Counted from the stretch's first letter, positions 50,845 to 60,411 are shown. The stretch is DNA of 64,000 bases from Marinobacter profundi (GCF_002744715.1 NZ_KZ319375.1:62001-126000), one strand, 5' to 3'. Made by a program: numbers and translations. Notes: a model not told the origin generated them from the letters alone.

Positions 50845-51557
50845 GCGATATGACTCCCGTTATATCCGTTCATAAATGAATCCCACACCCTGCTCTGCGC
50901 AGCCTCTCCGGCCACTTTCCTGAGGGAACGGGCGAGACGCTCCAGATTGGCGGCCTTCCAGCTTGCCTCAGCCGGTGCGGCCAGAATGCGCCCCTTGTCA
51001 AAATCAATCAGAAAAAACGTGTCCCCGCGTACCAGCACATTGAAGCAGTTCAGGTCGGCATGGTGGACACCGGCATCGTGAAAGCGACGGATGGTCTGGC
51101 CGAGCAGTGTCCAGTGCCGGTCGTCCAGGTCCGGGACCAGGTCCGCCAGGGGGGTGGTATCTTCCAGCTGCTCGATAATAATCGCCGCCTGGTAACGCAG
51201 GGCCGAGGTTTTCCGATAGAGCGCAGCTACCGGCCGGGGCACGGGCAGCGCCAGGGCGACCAGTTCGTTGAGCAGCCGGAATTCGGCAAAGGAGCGGACG
51301 TCCCGTTCGCGGGTAAAGATGTAACCTTTCTCCGACAGCCGCGCCATCAGGCCGCCACGGCGATACTCCCGCAACACCAGCTTGCTGCCATCGGCGTTGA
51401 TAAACCAGGCACCACCACGGCCCCCGCTGCTCACCGGGCGCGCCTGCCCGGCCCAGTAGTCCGGCCGGAACCAGTCCGCAGTCACCCGGCCATCATAATC
51501 CGGATGCACCAACAGTGCCGAGCCGTTTTCCCGCAGACAGATTTCAGACTCAACCAT
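50841..51557 (-). CDS. kdkA: 3-deoxy-D-manno-octulosonic acid kinase KdkA
   Basis: KdkA phosphorylates Kdo of the LPS inner core with ATP. The 238-aa protein has the GGRGGAWFI nucleotide loop and the VLREYRRGG Lys-region. The catalytic loop is HHADLNCFNVLV (near residue 167) and the metal-binding motif IDFDKGR follows (near residue 185). ATG 51557 has AGG 5 bases upstream; an in-frame GTG at 51563 would add two residues. It is the first gene of the kdkA-GT4-CDP-glycerol transferase-GT52 operon. Kdo phosphorylation usually goes with a single-Kdo core (family knowledge). Confidence 0.92.
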   Translation of the reverse strand: MVESEICLRENGSALLVHPDYDGRVTADWFRPDYWAGQARPVSSGGRGGAWFINADGSKLVLREYRRGGLMARLSEKGYIFTRERDVRSFAEFRLLNELVALALPVPRPVAALYRKTSALRYQAAIIIEQLEDTTPLADLVPDLDDRHWTLLGQTIRRFHDAGVHHADLNCFNVLVRGDTFFLIDFDKGRILAAPAEASWKAANLERLARSLRKVAGEAAQSRVWDSFMNGYNGSHIA

Positions 51558-51715
51558 GGGCACCTGAACACCAAAAATTTGAACGACCGCAAGCCGACCG
51601 GGGCGCCCATCAGGACGTACGCCGGCGAGTACGATAGAATGGCGGCCAGTTTACCAATGATTGCCGGCAAAGCTCTAGCAACCCGCTTTCCGAACCTGTA
51701 ACGGATTATTACCCG

Positions 51716-52759
51716 ATGAAGTCCATCTGCATTCTCCGCCTTTCCGCGATCGGCGATGTCACCCATGTCATACCCGTGGTACTGAGCCTCCAGGAACAGG
51801 TTCCCGGCATCCGAATTACCTGGGTGATCGGCAAGATCGAGGCGAAACTGATCGGCGACCTGCCCGGTGTCGAGTTCATTCTTTTCGACAAGAAGGCCGG
51901 GCGTAAGGGCTATGCCCAGCTGCGCCAACAGATGAAAGGCCGCCGGTTTGACGCCCTGCTGCACATGCAGGTCGCCTTTCGCGCCAACCTGGCTGCTGCC
52001 TGTATCCCGGCAAAGATCCGGGTAGGTTATGACAAGGCCCGCAGCAAGGATCTGCACAGCCTGTTTATCAATCGCCGCATTGCGGCAGCACCGCAACAGC
52101 ATGTTCGCGACTGCCTGGCGAGTTTCCTGGTGCCTCTGGGGCTGGAAGCTGCCCCGCCACGCTGGCAGATTCCGCTCAGCGAGGACGACCACGCCTTCGC
52201 ACACCAGCACCTCGCCACCGACCGCAGGAACCTGGTCATCAGCCCCTGCGCCAGCCACACCCTGCGGAACTGGCCGGCTGAGCGCTATGCCCAGCTGGCC
52301 GACTATGCCATCCGCCAGCATGGCATGAAGGTCATCCTGGTAGGCAGTCCGGCACCGTTTGAAGCCGAATATTGTGCCGCCATCGAGTCCGCCATGACGG
52401 AAAAAGCCCACAACATCTGCGGCCGCGACACCCTCAAGCAGCTTACCGCGCTGATGACCCATGCCGACCTGGTGGTCGCGCCGGATACCGGGCCGGCCCA
52501 CATCGCCAGCGCCGTGGGCACCGACGTGCTCGGGCTGTTCGCGGCCAGCAATCCCAATCGTTCGGGGCCGTACAACTCCCTGCAGTGGTGTGTAAACCGC
52601 TACCCGGAAGCACTGCAAAAGTTCACCGGGAAAACGGTGGCGGAGGCCCGCTGGGGAGCCAAGGCCGAGTTCGAAGGGGCTATGGAACTGGTGACGGTCG
52701 CCGACACCACCGCCATGCTGGATCGATGGGTGGCGTCACATTGCGATGACCGGGACTGA
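51716..52759 (+). CDS. Family 9 glycosyltransferase (LPS heptosyltransferase)
   Basis: The 347-aa protein starts MKSICILRLSAIGDVTHVIP, the diagnostic GT9 opening. It has ISPCASHTLRNWPAERYAQLA near residue 176 and the donor-binding VVAPDTGPAHIASAVGTDVLGLF near residue 257. GT9 members WaaC, WaaF and WaaQ add heptoses to the LPS inner core. I cannot assign which, so no symbol is given. It is divergent from kdkA across about 160 bases that should hold both promoters. Confidence 0.92.
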   Translation: MKSICILRLSAIGDVTHVIPVVLSLQEQVPGIRITWVIGKIEAKLIGDLPGVEFILFDKKAGRKGYAQLRQQMKGRRFDALLHMQVAFRANLAAACIPAKIRVGYDKARSKDLHSLFINRRIAAAPQQHVRDCLASFLVPLGLEAAPPRWQIPLSEDDHAFAHQHLATDRRNLVISPCASHTLRNWPAERYAQLADYAIRQHGMKVILVGSPAPFEAEYCAAIESAMTEKAHNICGRDTLKQLTALMTHADLVVAPDTGPAHIASAVGTDVLGLFAASNPNRSGPYNSLQWCVNRYPEALQKFTGKTVAEARWGAKAEFEGAMELVTVADTTAMLDRWVASHCDDRD

Positions 52760-52773
52760 CACAGCGACGGGCG

Positions 52774-52808
52774 GGCGTGGCGCACGACAGCAATCGTGTC
52801 ACCACGCC
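52774..52808. terminator. Large hairpin between convergent GT9 gene and DUF6165 gene
   Basis: GGCGTGG (52774-52780) pairs with CCACGCC (52802-52808), and an inner CACGA/TCGTG pair extends the stem. It fills the 65-base gap between two convergent stop codons. No T-run follows on either strand, so termination is inferred from location. Confidence 0.5.
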
Positions 52809-52824
52809 ACGGAAGGCGCCGCCA

Positions 52825-53232
52825 TTATTTCCTGGCGGTATAGTCCTGGTAGGATTTTTCTTCCACAAACCGCGAACCCAGCGCCAGGTTGATTTCTTTC
52901 TTGATCGCGGCGCGCTTGTCGTTGGTCACATACACGGCGCGGGCCAGTTCAATGAACTTCGGCCCGAAATCCTGTGCGGCTTCCTGGTCACGGATGTCAT
53001 CTTCGATGACCCACAACTCCTCGTTCACCGCCTTGAGCTGCTTGCGCAGATCAGCAATATCTGCAGCCCGGTCCGACACCGCCTCATCCCAGGTTACGCT
53101 GAGCTCCTCAAGCTCCAGGCGCACGTTTTTCACTTTCTCCTGATCCTTGATGCGTTCGGACTTGATTTCCAGGATGGTGATCTTGTCGAGGACTTCGCCG
53201 AAGGAAACCGGAACTTTGATTACGTCTGCCAT
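52825..53232 (-). CDS. DUF6165 family protein
   Basis: A 135-aa soluble protein of unknown function starting MADVIKVPVSFGEVLDKITILEIKSERI (quoted as VPVSFGEVLDKITILEIKS). It is mostly helical with a predicted coiled coil at about residues 20-80 and many charged residues. This family is often seen near LPS or glycan genes. ATG 53232 has AGGACGAG upstream; a longer frame to 53292 runs through the ilvE terminator and is not used. Confidence 0.8.
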   Translation of the reverse strand: MADVIKVPVSFGEVLDKITILEIKSERIKDQEKVKNVRLELEELSVTWDEAVSDRAADIADLRKQLKAVNEELWVIEDDIRDQEAAQDFGPKFIELARAVYVTNDKRAAIKKEINLALGSRFVEEKSYQDYTARK

Positions 53233-53272
53233 TGTCTCGTCCTGCTTTTTTCCGTGAATTCTATACAACGAA

Positions 53273-53299
53273 GCCGCCGGGGCTGGGAGCACCGGCGGC
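53273..53299 (-). terminator. Probable terminator downstream of ilvE
   Basis: On the minus strand GCCGCCGG and CCGGCGGC form an 8-bp stem with an 11-base loop, followed by TTCGTTGT, a broken T-rich tract. It lies 24 bases after the ilvE stop. Confidence 0.6.
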
Positions 53300-53322
53300 T
53301 ATCTTTAAATAAAAGGCGTTTC

Positions 53323-54249
53323 TCAGCCCTTGACCGGCGTCAGCCACTCAGAATGCTGAGCCAGCTTACCTTTCACCGCATCGAAATACATTTGCTGAAG
53401 CTTCTCGGTAATCGGCCCGCGCTTGCCCTCGCCAATCTGACGGCCATCGAGCTCGCGGATCGGCAGCACTTCGGCGGCGGTGCCGGTGAAGAACGCTTCT
53501 TCGGCAATGTAGACTTCGTCGCGGGTGATGCGACGCTCTTTCACCACCAGCCCCAGGTCCTTGGCGAAGTCGATAATGGTGGCACGGGTGATGCCGGCCA
53601 GGCACGAGGTCAGTTCCGGGGTATGCAGCTCACCGTTGCGAACGATGAAGATGTTTTCACCGGAGCCTTCCGCCACGTAACCTTCGTTATCCAGCAGCAG
53701 AGCTTCCTCGGCACCACCGGAAATGGCTTCATTCAACGCCAGCATGGAGTTGATGTAGTTACCGTTGGCCTTGGCCTTGCACATGGTGATGTTGACATGG
53801 TGCCGGGTGTAGGATGAGGTCCGCACCTTGATGCCCAGTTCTTTGGCTTCCGGAGACATGTACGACGGCCAGCTCCAGGCCGCAACCATCACGTGAACCT
53901 TCAGGTTCTCGGCACGCAGGCCCATACCTTCGGAGCCCAGGAACACCATCGGACGCAGGTAGGCTTCTTCCAGATTGTTCTCACGAACAGCCGCACGCTG
54001 AGCTTCGTTGATCTCATCCTTGGTGAACGGCATTTTCATGTTCAGGATGTGCGCGGAATTGAACAGCCGGTCGGTGTGCTCTTTCAGGCGGAAAATCGAT
54101 GTGCCGTTTTCGGCGTTGTAGGCACGGACACCTTCAAAACAGCCCAGGCCGTAATGCAGGGTGTGAGTGAGGACGTGGGTTTTGGCTTCACGCCAGGGAA
54201 CCATTTCACCATCCAGCCAGATAACGCCATCACGGTCAGCCATCGACAT
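53323..54249 (-). CDS. ilvE: Branched-chain amino acid aminotransferase
   Basis: IlvE catalyses the final transamination in leucine, isoleucine and valine synthesis with PLP. The 308-aa class IV aminotransferase has HYGLGCFEGVRAYN near residue 32, the PLP-lysine segment CKAKANGNYINSML near residue 158, and EGSGENIFIV with the FFTGTAAEVLPI motif that distinguishes the family from D-amino acid transferases. AGGAG is 10 bases upstream of the ATG. It lies downstream of glnE on the same strand. Confidence 0.97.
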   Translation of the reverse strand: MSMADRDGVIWLDGEMVPWREAKTHVLTHTLHYGLGCFEGVRAYNAENGTSIFRLKEHTDRLFNSAHILNMKMPFTKDEINEAQRAAVRENNLEEAYLRPMVFLGSEGMGLRAENLKVHVMVAAWSWPSYMSPEAKELGIKVRTSSYTRHHVNITMCKAKANGNYINSMLALNEAISGGAEEALLLDNEGYVAEGSGENIFIVRNGELHTPELTSCLAGITRATIIDFAKDLGLVVKERRITRDEVYIAEEAFFTGTAAEVLPIRELDGRQIGEGKRGPITEKLQQMYFDAVKGKLAQHSEWLTPVKG

Positions 54250-54331
54250 TTCTATTCTGCTCCTAAAAAAGCGGGATTTCGGGGAACCGGCATTCTAGCA
54301 GGATTTTTCTGCGGAACGAAAGTGTAGCTTG

Positions 54332-57238
54332 CTAATTAAGCATCACTTTTTGCCACATCGCCTGTATGTACTTTCTCTCATCCGGGAAGGATCCGGCGGC
54401 CACCTGGCTGTTCAGGTTCTGCAATGCCCGGCGATGGATGGTGGAGCGCAGGGTAATGTAGGTTTCCCGAAGCCTTTCCGTGTCTTCCACCGGCAAAATC
54501 CCTGCCCTGCCCAGCTCCTCCATCTGGCGGATGTTATCCGACCACTGGGTCAGCTCCGGATGTTCCGCGCAATGGGCCAGCATCAGGTACTGCACCATGA
54601 ACTCAATGTCGATAATGCCACCGCGGTCGTGCTTGATATGGAACACTTCGGGCTCCCTGCCTTCCACAACCGGGGTGCCGAGGCTGGTACGCATCTTTTC
54701 CCGCATCTCTACAACGTCCTGGCGCAGCTTGCCCTTATCCCGGCCAAGGCAAAGAATGCTGCGCCTCAGCGCCTCAAAGGCCTCCAGAGTCGCCGGACAA
54801 CCGGCTACGCCCCGGGCACGGGCCAGGGCCTGGTGCTCCCAGGTCCAGGCATCGTTGCGCTGATACTTCTCGAAAGCTGCCAGGGTGGATACCAGCAGGC
54901 CGGAGTTACCGGACGGACGCAGCCGCATATCCACTTCGTAAAGCTGGCCCGACGGTGTCTGGGTACTGAGGATGTGGACAATGCGCTGCCCGAGGCGGGT
55001 ATAGAACACGGCGTTATCGATGGGCTTGTCGCCATCGGTCGCCAGCCCGGGATCGGCATCGTGGATGAACACCAGGTCGAGATCCGAGGTATAACCCAGC
55101 TCGATACCGCCCAGCTTGCCATAACCGATGATGGCAAAATCGGTGTTACAGGCCGTGCCATCAGCCCGCAACGGATAGCCATGGCGGCTGACGAGGTTGG
55201 CGAAGGCCACGTCCACCACGTGGTCCAGCACCACCTCGGCAATCCAGGTGAGGTAATCACTCACTTTCATCAGCGGTAAGGTACCACGCAACTCAGACGC
55301 GGCCACCCGCAGAATATGGGCTTTCTTGAAGTGGCGCAGGGACTCCATCTGCTCTTCCAGGTCTTCGTAGGGAATGCGCAGCATCTGCTGTCGCAGGTCG
55401 TCCTGCAGCTCACTTCGGGCGGGCGGATGATAAAGACTTTCGGCGTTGAGCAATTCGTCGAGCAACAACGGGGTTTCCGCCAGCTGACGGGCAATCCAGG
55501 GGCTCTGGCTGCACAGCCTGACCAGCTGGGCGCGGGCGCCGGGGTTCTCCAGCAGCAGGACCAGGTAGGCGGTACGCCGCAATACCGCCTCGACCAGGTG
55601 CAGCACTCTGCCGAGGGTTTCCGAAGGCTGCTCGACGGCGGTCAGTGCCTCCAGCAGCACTGGCATGAACTGGTTGAGCCGTCGCCGACCCTGGGTTTGC
55701 ATGGTTTGCACGGCGCGACCGGAGCGCAGGTCCGCAAGCAACTTCACACTCTGCTCCGGCGCCTCGAAACCATGGTCGGCCAGCCATTTGACGGCGCTCT
55801 CGTCATCAATCTCACCAAACCAGATTTCCTGCCAGCCCTCATCCAGGCCGCCCTGTTCCTGTTCTTCATCCTCGAGCGCAATGATATCGGCAAAATGCCG
55901 GGCGACCCGCTCCCGGTGGCCATCCAGCGCTGCCATGAAGTCCGCCCAACTGGCAAAGCCCAGAATCAACGCTACCCGCGCCCGACTCAGCGCATCCTCC
56001 GGGAGTAACTGGGTCTGCTTGTCTTCCATGCCCTGCAAGGCGTGCTCCAGATTGCGCAGGAAGATATAGGCATCACGCAGCTCACTGACTACCCGGGGCG
56101 GCAGCAGCTCAAGAGCTTCCAGTTCCACCAGGATGTTGAGCAGTTCGCGCTGCTGCAATTCACGGTCTCGGCCACCCCGGATGAGCTGGAACGCCTGGAC
56201 CACGAACTCGATTTCGCGAATCCCGCCACTGCCAAGCTTGATGTTGTTTTCGAGGCCCTTGCGCCGAACCTCGCGACTGATCATGGCTTTCATGTTGCGC
56301 AGGGATTCGAAGGCGCTGAAATCGATATATTTGCGGTAGACAAAGGGCTTGAGCATGGCGGTCAGCACATCGCCCGCACCCTGGTCACCGGCTACGACAC
56401 GGGCCTTGACCATGGCATAACGCTCCCAGTCCCGCCCCTGGTCCTGGTAATAGGTTTCCAGGGCGGCAAAACTCAGGGCCAGCGCACCACTCTGGCCGTA
56501 CGGCCGCAGGCGCATGTCGACCCGGAACACGAAGCCGTCGGCGGTTATCTGATCCAGCGCCTGGATCAGCCGCTGGCCGAGACGGATAAAGAACTGCTGG
56601 TTGTCGAGGGTGCGGGGCCCGTCCCGGGTCTCGCCCTTGCCGGGAAACGCAAAGATCAGGTCGATGTCGGAAGACACATTGAGCTCCCGCCCGCCGAGTT
56701 TGCCCATACCCAGCACAACCATGCGCTGGGGGCCGTCCTTTCCGGTTACCGGATCCATACCCCAGGGCGTCCCGAACAGCCGGCAACTGTCGGTGTAGAG
56801 CCACGCCAGGGCGCCGTCGATGCAAACGTCGGCAAAAGCGCTGGTCGCCGCCATGGTCTCCTGGAGGTCAGCCCAGCGCAGCAGGTCGCGCCAGATGATG
56901 CGGAACTGGGTCTCCCGACGGAACCTGCGCAATGCCCGGTGCAGGGAGGCTTCGTCGGTGACAGCGGCGAGAAAATCCTGCCAGCGTCGCTGCAGGAACG
57001 CCGGGGTGGTGGGTTCCGCCAGAGGCTGCGCCTGGTTCAGCTCGGCAACCAGGTCAGGCTGGCGCTGCAGGGTTTCCCGCAGAAACAGGCTGCGGGCGAG
57101 CGCCTGTGCCATGTCATGCGGTGAAACTCCGGTGTCACCGGATGTCCAGCCCGGCAACCCTTCGGGAAAAACCGACGTCCAGACTCCCGACACATCGGCC
57201 GCCAGCTCTGCCGGCAACTGCCCCCACGGCTCAGACAT
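54332..57238 (-). CDS. glnE: Glutamine synthetase adenylyltransferase/adenylyl-removing enzyme
   Basis: GlnE adenylylates glutamine synthetase when nitrogen is plentiful and reverses the reaction under limitation, in response to PII. The 968-aa protein has two nucleotidyltransferase domains. The N-terminal removal domain carries GGRELNVSSDIDLIFAF near residue 180, and the C-terminal transfer domain carries GGIELGYTSDLDLVFIHD near residue 705. I chose ATG 57238 (MSEPWGQLPAELA), which gives the normal length; the longer frame to 57922 runs antisense through the channel gene. A fitting companion to gltBD at the other end of the window. Confidence 0.96.
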   Translation of the reverse strand: MSEPWGQLPAELAADVSGVWTSVFPEGLPGWTSGDTGVSPHDMAQALARSLFLRETLQRQPDLVAELNQAQPLAEPTTPAFLQRRWQDFLAAVTDEASLHRALRRFRRETQFRIIWRDLLRWADLQETMAATSAFADVCIDGALAWLYTDSCRLFGTPWGMDPVTGKDGPQRMVVLGMGKLGGRELNVSSDIDLIFAFPGKGETRDGPRTLDNQQFFIRLGQRLIQALDQITADGFVFRVDMRLRPYGQSGALALSFAALETYYQDQGRDWERYAMVKARVVAGDQGAGDVLTAMLKPFVYRKYIDFSAFESLRNMKAMISREVRRKGLENNIKLGSGGIREIEFVVQAFQLIRGGRDRELQQRELLNILVELEALELLPPRVVSELRDAYIFLRNLEHALQGMEDKQTQLLPEDALSRARVALILGFASWADFMAALDGHRERVARHFADIIALEDEEQEQGGLDEGWQEIWFGEIDDESAVKWLADHGFEAPEQSVKLLADLRSGRAVQTMQTQGRRRLNQFMPVLLEALTAVEQPSETLGRVLHLVEAVLRRTAYLVLLLENPGARAQLVRLCSQSPWIARQLAETPLLLDELLNAESLYHPPARSELQDDLRQQMLRIPYEDLEEQMESLRHFKKAHILRVAASELRGTLPLMKVSDYLTWIAEVVLDHVVDVAFANLVSRHGYPLRADGTACNTDFAIIGYGKLGGIELGYTSDLDLVFIHDADPGLATDGDKPIDNAVFYTRLGQRIVHILSTQTPSGQLYEVDMRLRPSGNSGLLVSTLAAFEKYQRNDAWTWEHQALARARGVAGCPATLEAFEALRRSILCLGRDKGKLRQDVVEMREKMRTSLGTPVVEGREPEVFHIKHDRGGIIDIEFMVQYLMLAHCAEHPELTQWSDNIRQMEELGRAGILPVEDTERLRETYITLRSTIHRRALQNLNSQVAAGSFPDERKYIQAMWQKVMLN

Positions 57239-57319
57239 GATGCAAACCCCTGTTGCTCTGTTATATTTCCGGTACTGTATACCGAACCGTCCATCGACTG
57301 AACCGCCAGAAGGCTCCTG

Positions 57320-58471
57320 ATGCAAAGAAACCGCCGGCCGCTCAATCCGGAACACAGCATGCCCCACCTGCCCATGTCGGGGATTATCCGGGAGCGGATG
57401 AAACGGCTGTTCCTCATCCTCGCAGGGCTGATGAGCCTGCAGATTCTGGTGATCTGGACGGTGGAGGACCTCACCCTGTTCGAATCCGTGTGGATCACCA
57501 TGACCACGGTGTCGACGGTTGGCTACGGCGACTTTGCCCCGAAGACGTACATCGGACGGATCAGCACTATCCTCATCATGTTTGTGGGTGCCATCACCCT
57601 GCTGACGCTGATTGTCAGTGATTTCATCGAGTACCGCTTTTACCGGCGGGAACGCATAGTGACCGGACGCTGGATCTATAAAATGAAAGACCACATCATC
57701 ATCATCAACACCCCGAAACAGGGTGGTGAACAGTACTTCCTGCGGTTCGCTACCCAGGTTCGTGCCGTACCGGGTTACGAGCGCATTCCCATCCAGATCC
57801 TGACCCGCCAGTACCCCATGGGGCTGCCGTCGGAACTGGCGGACATGGGGCTGGTACATTATCACGGCTCGGGCAGCGACATGGAGGCGCTCAAAGCTGT
57901 CCATGCCGGCGACGCCCGGCACATCCTGCTGCTGTCACCGGACGAAAGTGACCCCACCTCAGACAGTCTGATCTTTGACATTGCCCACCGCCTGAGTGAG
58001 TCCAACCTGGCCAGCAAGGTGGTGGCGGAATGCGTGCGGGACGAGAACCGGCCGCGTTTCAAGACCCTGGGCATCCGCTCGGTCATCCGGCCGGTACGCA
58101 CCTATCCTGAAATCATGGTGCGCGCCGTGGTGGCACCAGGCTCGGAAAAGGTCCTGGAAGACATGTTCGACTACGAGCAGGATCACCCCCACCGTTACGA
58201 CCTGAAGCTGGATGACCTGAACTGGGCGGACATCGTCAGTGCCCTGATCCGCCACGGTATCGGAACCGCACTGGCCTACATCGATCACGACGGTGAAGTC
58301 ATCTGCCACCCGGACACGGCAGACGAAATCAAGGGCAAGGGGTTGATCGTACTGGTAAAAAGCAAGGACACCCCCAGCCTCGAAACCGTAGAGGAAGCCC
58401 TCGAGCGCTACCGCGCCTTTGTCGAGAAATGGCACAGCCTGCAGGAAAAGGCCGGTTCGGGCGTCGCATAG
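57320..58471 (+). CDS. Two-TM potassium channel with RCK (TrkA-N) domains
   Basis: The 383-aa protein has TM helices at about residues 29-49 and 75-100 flanking a pore loop with the K+ selectivity filter TVGYGD near residue 70. The cytoplasmic part (about 120-370) begins DHIIIINTPKQGGEQYF and contains tandem Rossmann-like regulatory domains. This is the MthK/Kch-like layout, and it should conduct K+ under ligand control. The glycine-rich NAD loop is replaced by NTPKQGG. It is divergent from glnE and converges with the CYTH gene. Confidence 0.88.
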   Translation: MQRNRRPLNPEHSMPHLPMSGIIRERMKRLFLILAGLMSLQILVIWTVEDLTLFESVWITMTTVSTVGYGDFAPKTYIGRISTILIMFVGAITLLTLIVSDFIEYRFYRRERIVTGRWIYKMKDHIIIINTPKQGGEQYFLRFATQVRAVPGYERIPIQILTRQYPMGLPSELADMGLVHYHGSGSDMEALKAVHAGDARHILLLSPDESDPTSDSLIFDIAHRLSESNLASKVVAECVRDENRPRFKTLGIRSVIRPVRTYPEIMVRAVVAPGSEKVLEDMFDYEQDHPHRYDLKLDDLNWADIVSALIRHGIGTALAYIDHDGEVICHPDTADEIKGKGLIVLVKSKDTPSLETVEEALERYRAFVEKWHSLQEKAGSGVA

Positions 58472-58483
58472 GCGCCCGCACCC

Positions 58484-59347
58484 TCAACGACCGGCAATGG
58501 CCAGCTGCAGCCTGCCCAGATCGCGAGCTGCGAGCAGTTGCCGGACCGGCTGGCCAGCCCCCAGCGCCCGGGCTACATCGCCAAACAGTTCGGCCTCACC
58601 GGCCTGCCCGGCCTTCGCCGCAACCTCACGCAGCTGGCTGGCGCTGACAGTGAGCGATTTACCGGTCAGCCAGGCGACACTCAGCAGATAAAGAAACCGG
58701 TTTACATCCAGCGTTTCAGCCTGACCGACCACGGTGTCCTGCCCGGGGGCATGGACCCCCGCCAGGAAATAACCCTGCTCCGCCTTGCTGACCAGATTCA
58801 GGAACACCGGGACCTGTTCCGCCAAGGCCCTCGCCCAGTGCAGCAAGCGACCGCCATCGCCCGATTTCAGCTCAAACTCCACCTCGTTCAACGGGCAGCG
58901 TCGGTCACCGGCGACGATCTCGCCGCAATCGATCGCGCACTCGATCACCGTCTCGCCATCGTCAATCATCACCACCCGCCGCTCGAAGTTGGTCTCGAAC
59001 ACCGGCTGCAGCGCTGCCAGGTCCACTCCCTGCCCTACGGGAGTGTCCGCCAGCAGGGCGACATCCAGCGCCGCCCCCGGCACCGGCCACTCCCACTCCT
59101 GGCGCAGGTGGGCGCCGTCGACAAACTCACCGCGGGTTTTCAGGGTCTGGATGAACCGGTCCCCGGCGTCACGCACCCGCAGCGCTATTTGCTGCCGGTT
59201 CAGATCCGCCGACGCGGTATCGTAGTAACAGTTGATCAGCTGGCGGCGCTTGCCCTCGCGGGTCCCTGGCTGCTTCAGCAACCACGCCAAAGCCTGCTCG
59301 AGATCCGCCGGTTCAAGACTGAGCTTGATTTCCAGTTCTGCGGCCAT
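58484..59347 (-). CDS. CYTH domain triphosphatase
   Basis: The 287-aa product has the CYTH signature ELEIKL (E-x-E-x-K) at residues 4-9, the NCYYDTAS strand, and alternating charged strands up to LNEVEFELKSGD (near residue 170). CYTH proteins hydrolyse inorganic triphosphate or related tripolyphosphates with a metal in a tunnel. The C-terminal 90 residues are helical and too short for a full CHAD domain as in E. coli YgiF. ATG 59347 has GGAGG 5 bases upstream; the frame to 59416 runs over the porin terminator. Confidence 0.9.
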   Translation of the reverse strand: MAAELEIKLSLEPADLEQALAWLLKQPGTREGKRRQLINCYYDTASADLNRQQIALRVRDAGDRFIQTLKTRGEFVDGAHLRQEWEWPVPGAALDVALLADTPVGQGVDLAALQPVFETNFERRVVMIDDGETVIECAIDCGEIVAGDRRCPLNEVEFELKSGDGGRLLHWARALAEQVPVFLNLVSKAEQGYFLAGVHAPGQDTVVGQAETLDVNRFLYLLSVAWLTGKSLTVSASQLREVAAKAGQAGEAELFGDVARALGAGQPVRQLLAARDLGRLQLAIAGR

Positions 59348-59381
59348 AACGTCCTCCCGGACAAACATTCTGAACGCCAAT

Positions 59382-59410
59382 AAAAAACCGGCGACCCTGA
59401 GGTCGCCGGT
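59382..59410 (-). terminator. Terminator of the porin gene
   Basis: On the minus strand ACCGGCGACC-TCAG-GGTCGCCGGT forms a perfect 10-bp stem followed by TTTTTT. It lies 32 bases after the porin stop and directly before the CYTH gene. Confidence 0.93.
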
Positions 59411-59442
59411 TCTCACACTGCTTCGATTAGCCGGAAGGCTGA

Positions 59443-60411
59443 TCAGAAGTAGTAGGTAGCACCAACAGCCAGATCGGTGGTGTCAAAATCGTTGGCACCG
59501 TCGTCGGCATTGTTCAGGTAGCCTTCAACATAAACGTACATGTTGTCGGACAGGTTGTGCAGGGCCTGAGCTGTGATGGTAGAAGTCTCGGCATCGGAGT
59601 TGTCTTCATCGCCAAACTCGTAAGCTACTGCGAAGACGTTCTTGCCCATGGTGTAGCCGGCAAACACGCCCCACAGGTCACCAACGTCCTTGCGGGTCTG
59701 GTACTGGGCAGTCAGGCGCAGGTCGCCGGCTGCGTAGCTACCGCGCACACCGTAGGTGTTTTCATTGTTTACGCTGGTACCGGCAGTGCCGTTGGAGTAG
59801 GCGAAATCGCCGTCGTTGGAGTCCATGGCGACAGCCAGTTCAAAGGCATCAACTGCGTAAGTGGCGGCCAGCTGGTACGGGTAGGACTTCTCACCCTTGT
59901 CGTCGTCACCGTTGAACTGAACAGCACCGTGCAGCTTCAGGCCACCAAAGTTCGGAGTGCTGTACTGGATCAGGTCGCCTTCGCCGGTGTCATAGGGTCC
60001 ACGGAAGTTCTGGGAAGCCACTTCGAAGTAGTTGGAGATTTCATCAATGGCAGACTCGTAGGTGGAATCGTCGGAACCCACCCAGATCTTACCGAACTGG
60101 TCGCCTTCCACACCGATGTAGGCTTCGTCAAATGCGTTCAGACCGCCGTTGTCAGCCTTGTCGTCCGCGTCGAATTCCAGCTCGGCCTTGAAGAAACCCT
60201 TGATGCCAGGCGCGATTTCGTGGTCGTGCTTCACACCGATGGTGGAGCCGTTGTCGTAGTGACCGATACCGGAGCTGCCATCTTCAACGTCGCTGTGAAC
60301 AACAGCCAGCTGGATGTTACCGTAAACAGTCGGCAGGTTGCTTTCCTGGGCCAGCGCTGCGCCGGAGAAAGTGGCCGCTGCAATTGCAGATGCGATGAGC
60401 GTCTTTTTCAT
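59443..60411 (-). CDS. Outer-membrane porin
   Basis: The 322-aa protein has a signal peptide MKKTLIASAIAAATFSGAALA with cleavage before QES. Beta-strand-rich sequence follows (VYGNIQLAVVHSD opening; GVEGDQFGKIWVGSDDSTYE in the eyelet/L3-like region) and it ends in the outer-membrane sorting signal ATYYF with C-terminal Phe. It belongs to the general Gram-negative porin (OmpC-like/porin_4) type. It is very acidic (many D/E), fitting a salt-water habitat. It is flanked by its own terminator and a long leader, so it is monocistronic and probably highly expressed. Confidence 0.95.
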   Translation of the reverse strand: MKKTLIASAIAAATFSGAALAQESNLPTVYGNIQLAVVHSDVEDGSSGIGHYDNGSTIGVKHDHEIAPGIKGFFKAELEFDADDKADNGGLNAFDEAYIGVEGDQFGKIWVGSDDSTYESAIDEISNYFEVASQNFRGPYDTGEGDLIQYSTPNFGGLKLHGAVQFNGDDDKGEKSYPYQLAATYAVDAFELAVAMDSNDGDFAYSNGTAGTSVNNENTYGVRGSYAAGDLRLTAQYQTRKDVGDLWGVFAGYTMGKNVFAVAYEFGDEDNSDAETSTITAQALHNLSDNMYVYVEGYLNNADDGANDFDTTDLAVGATYYF

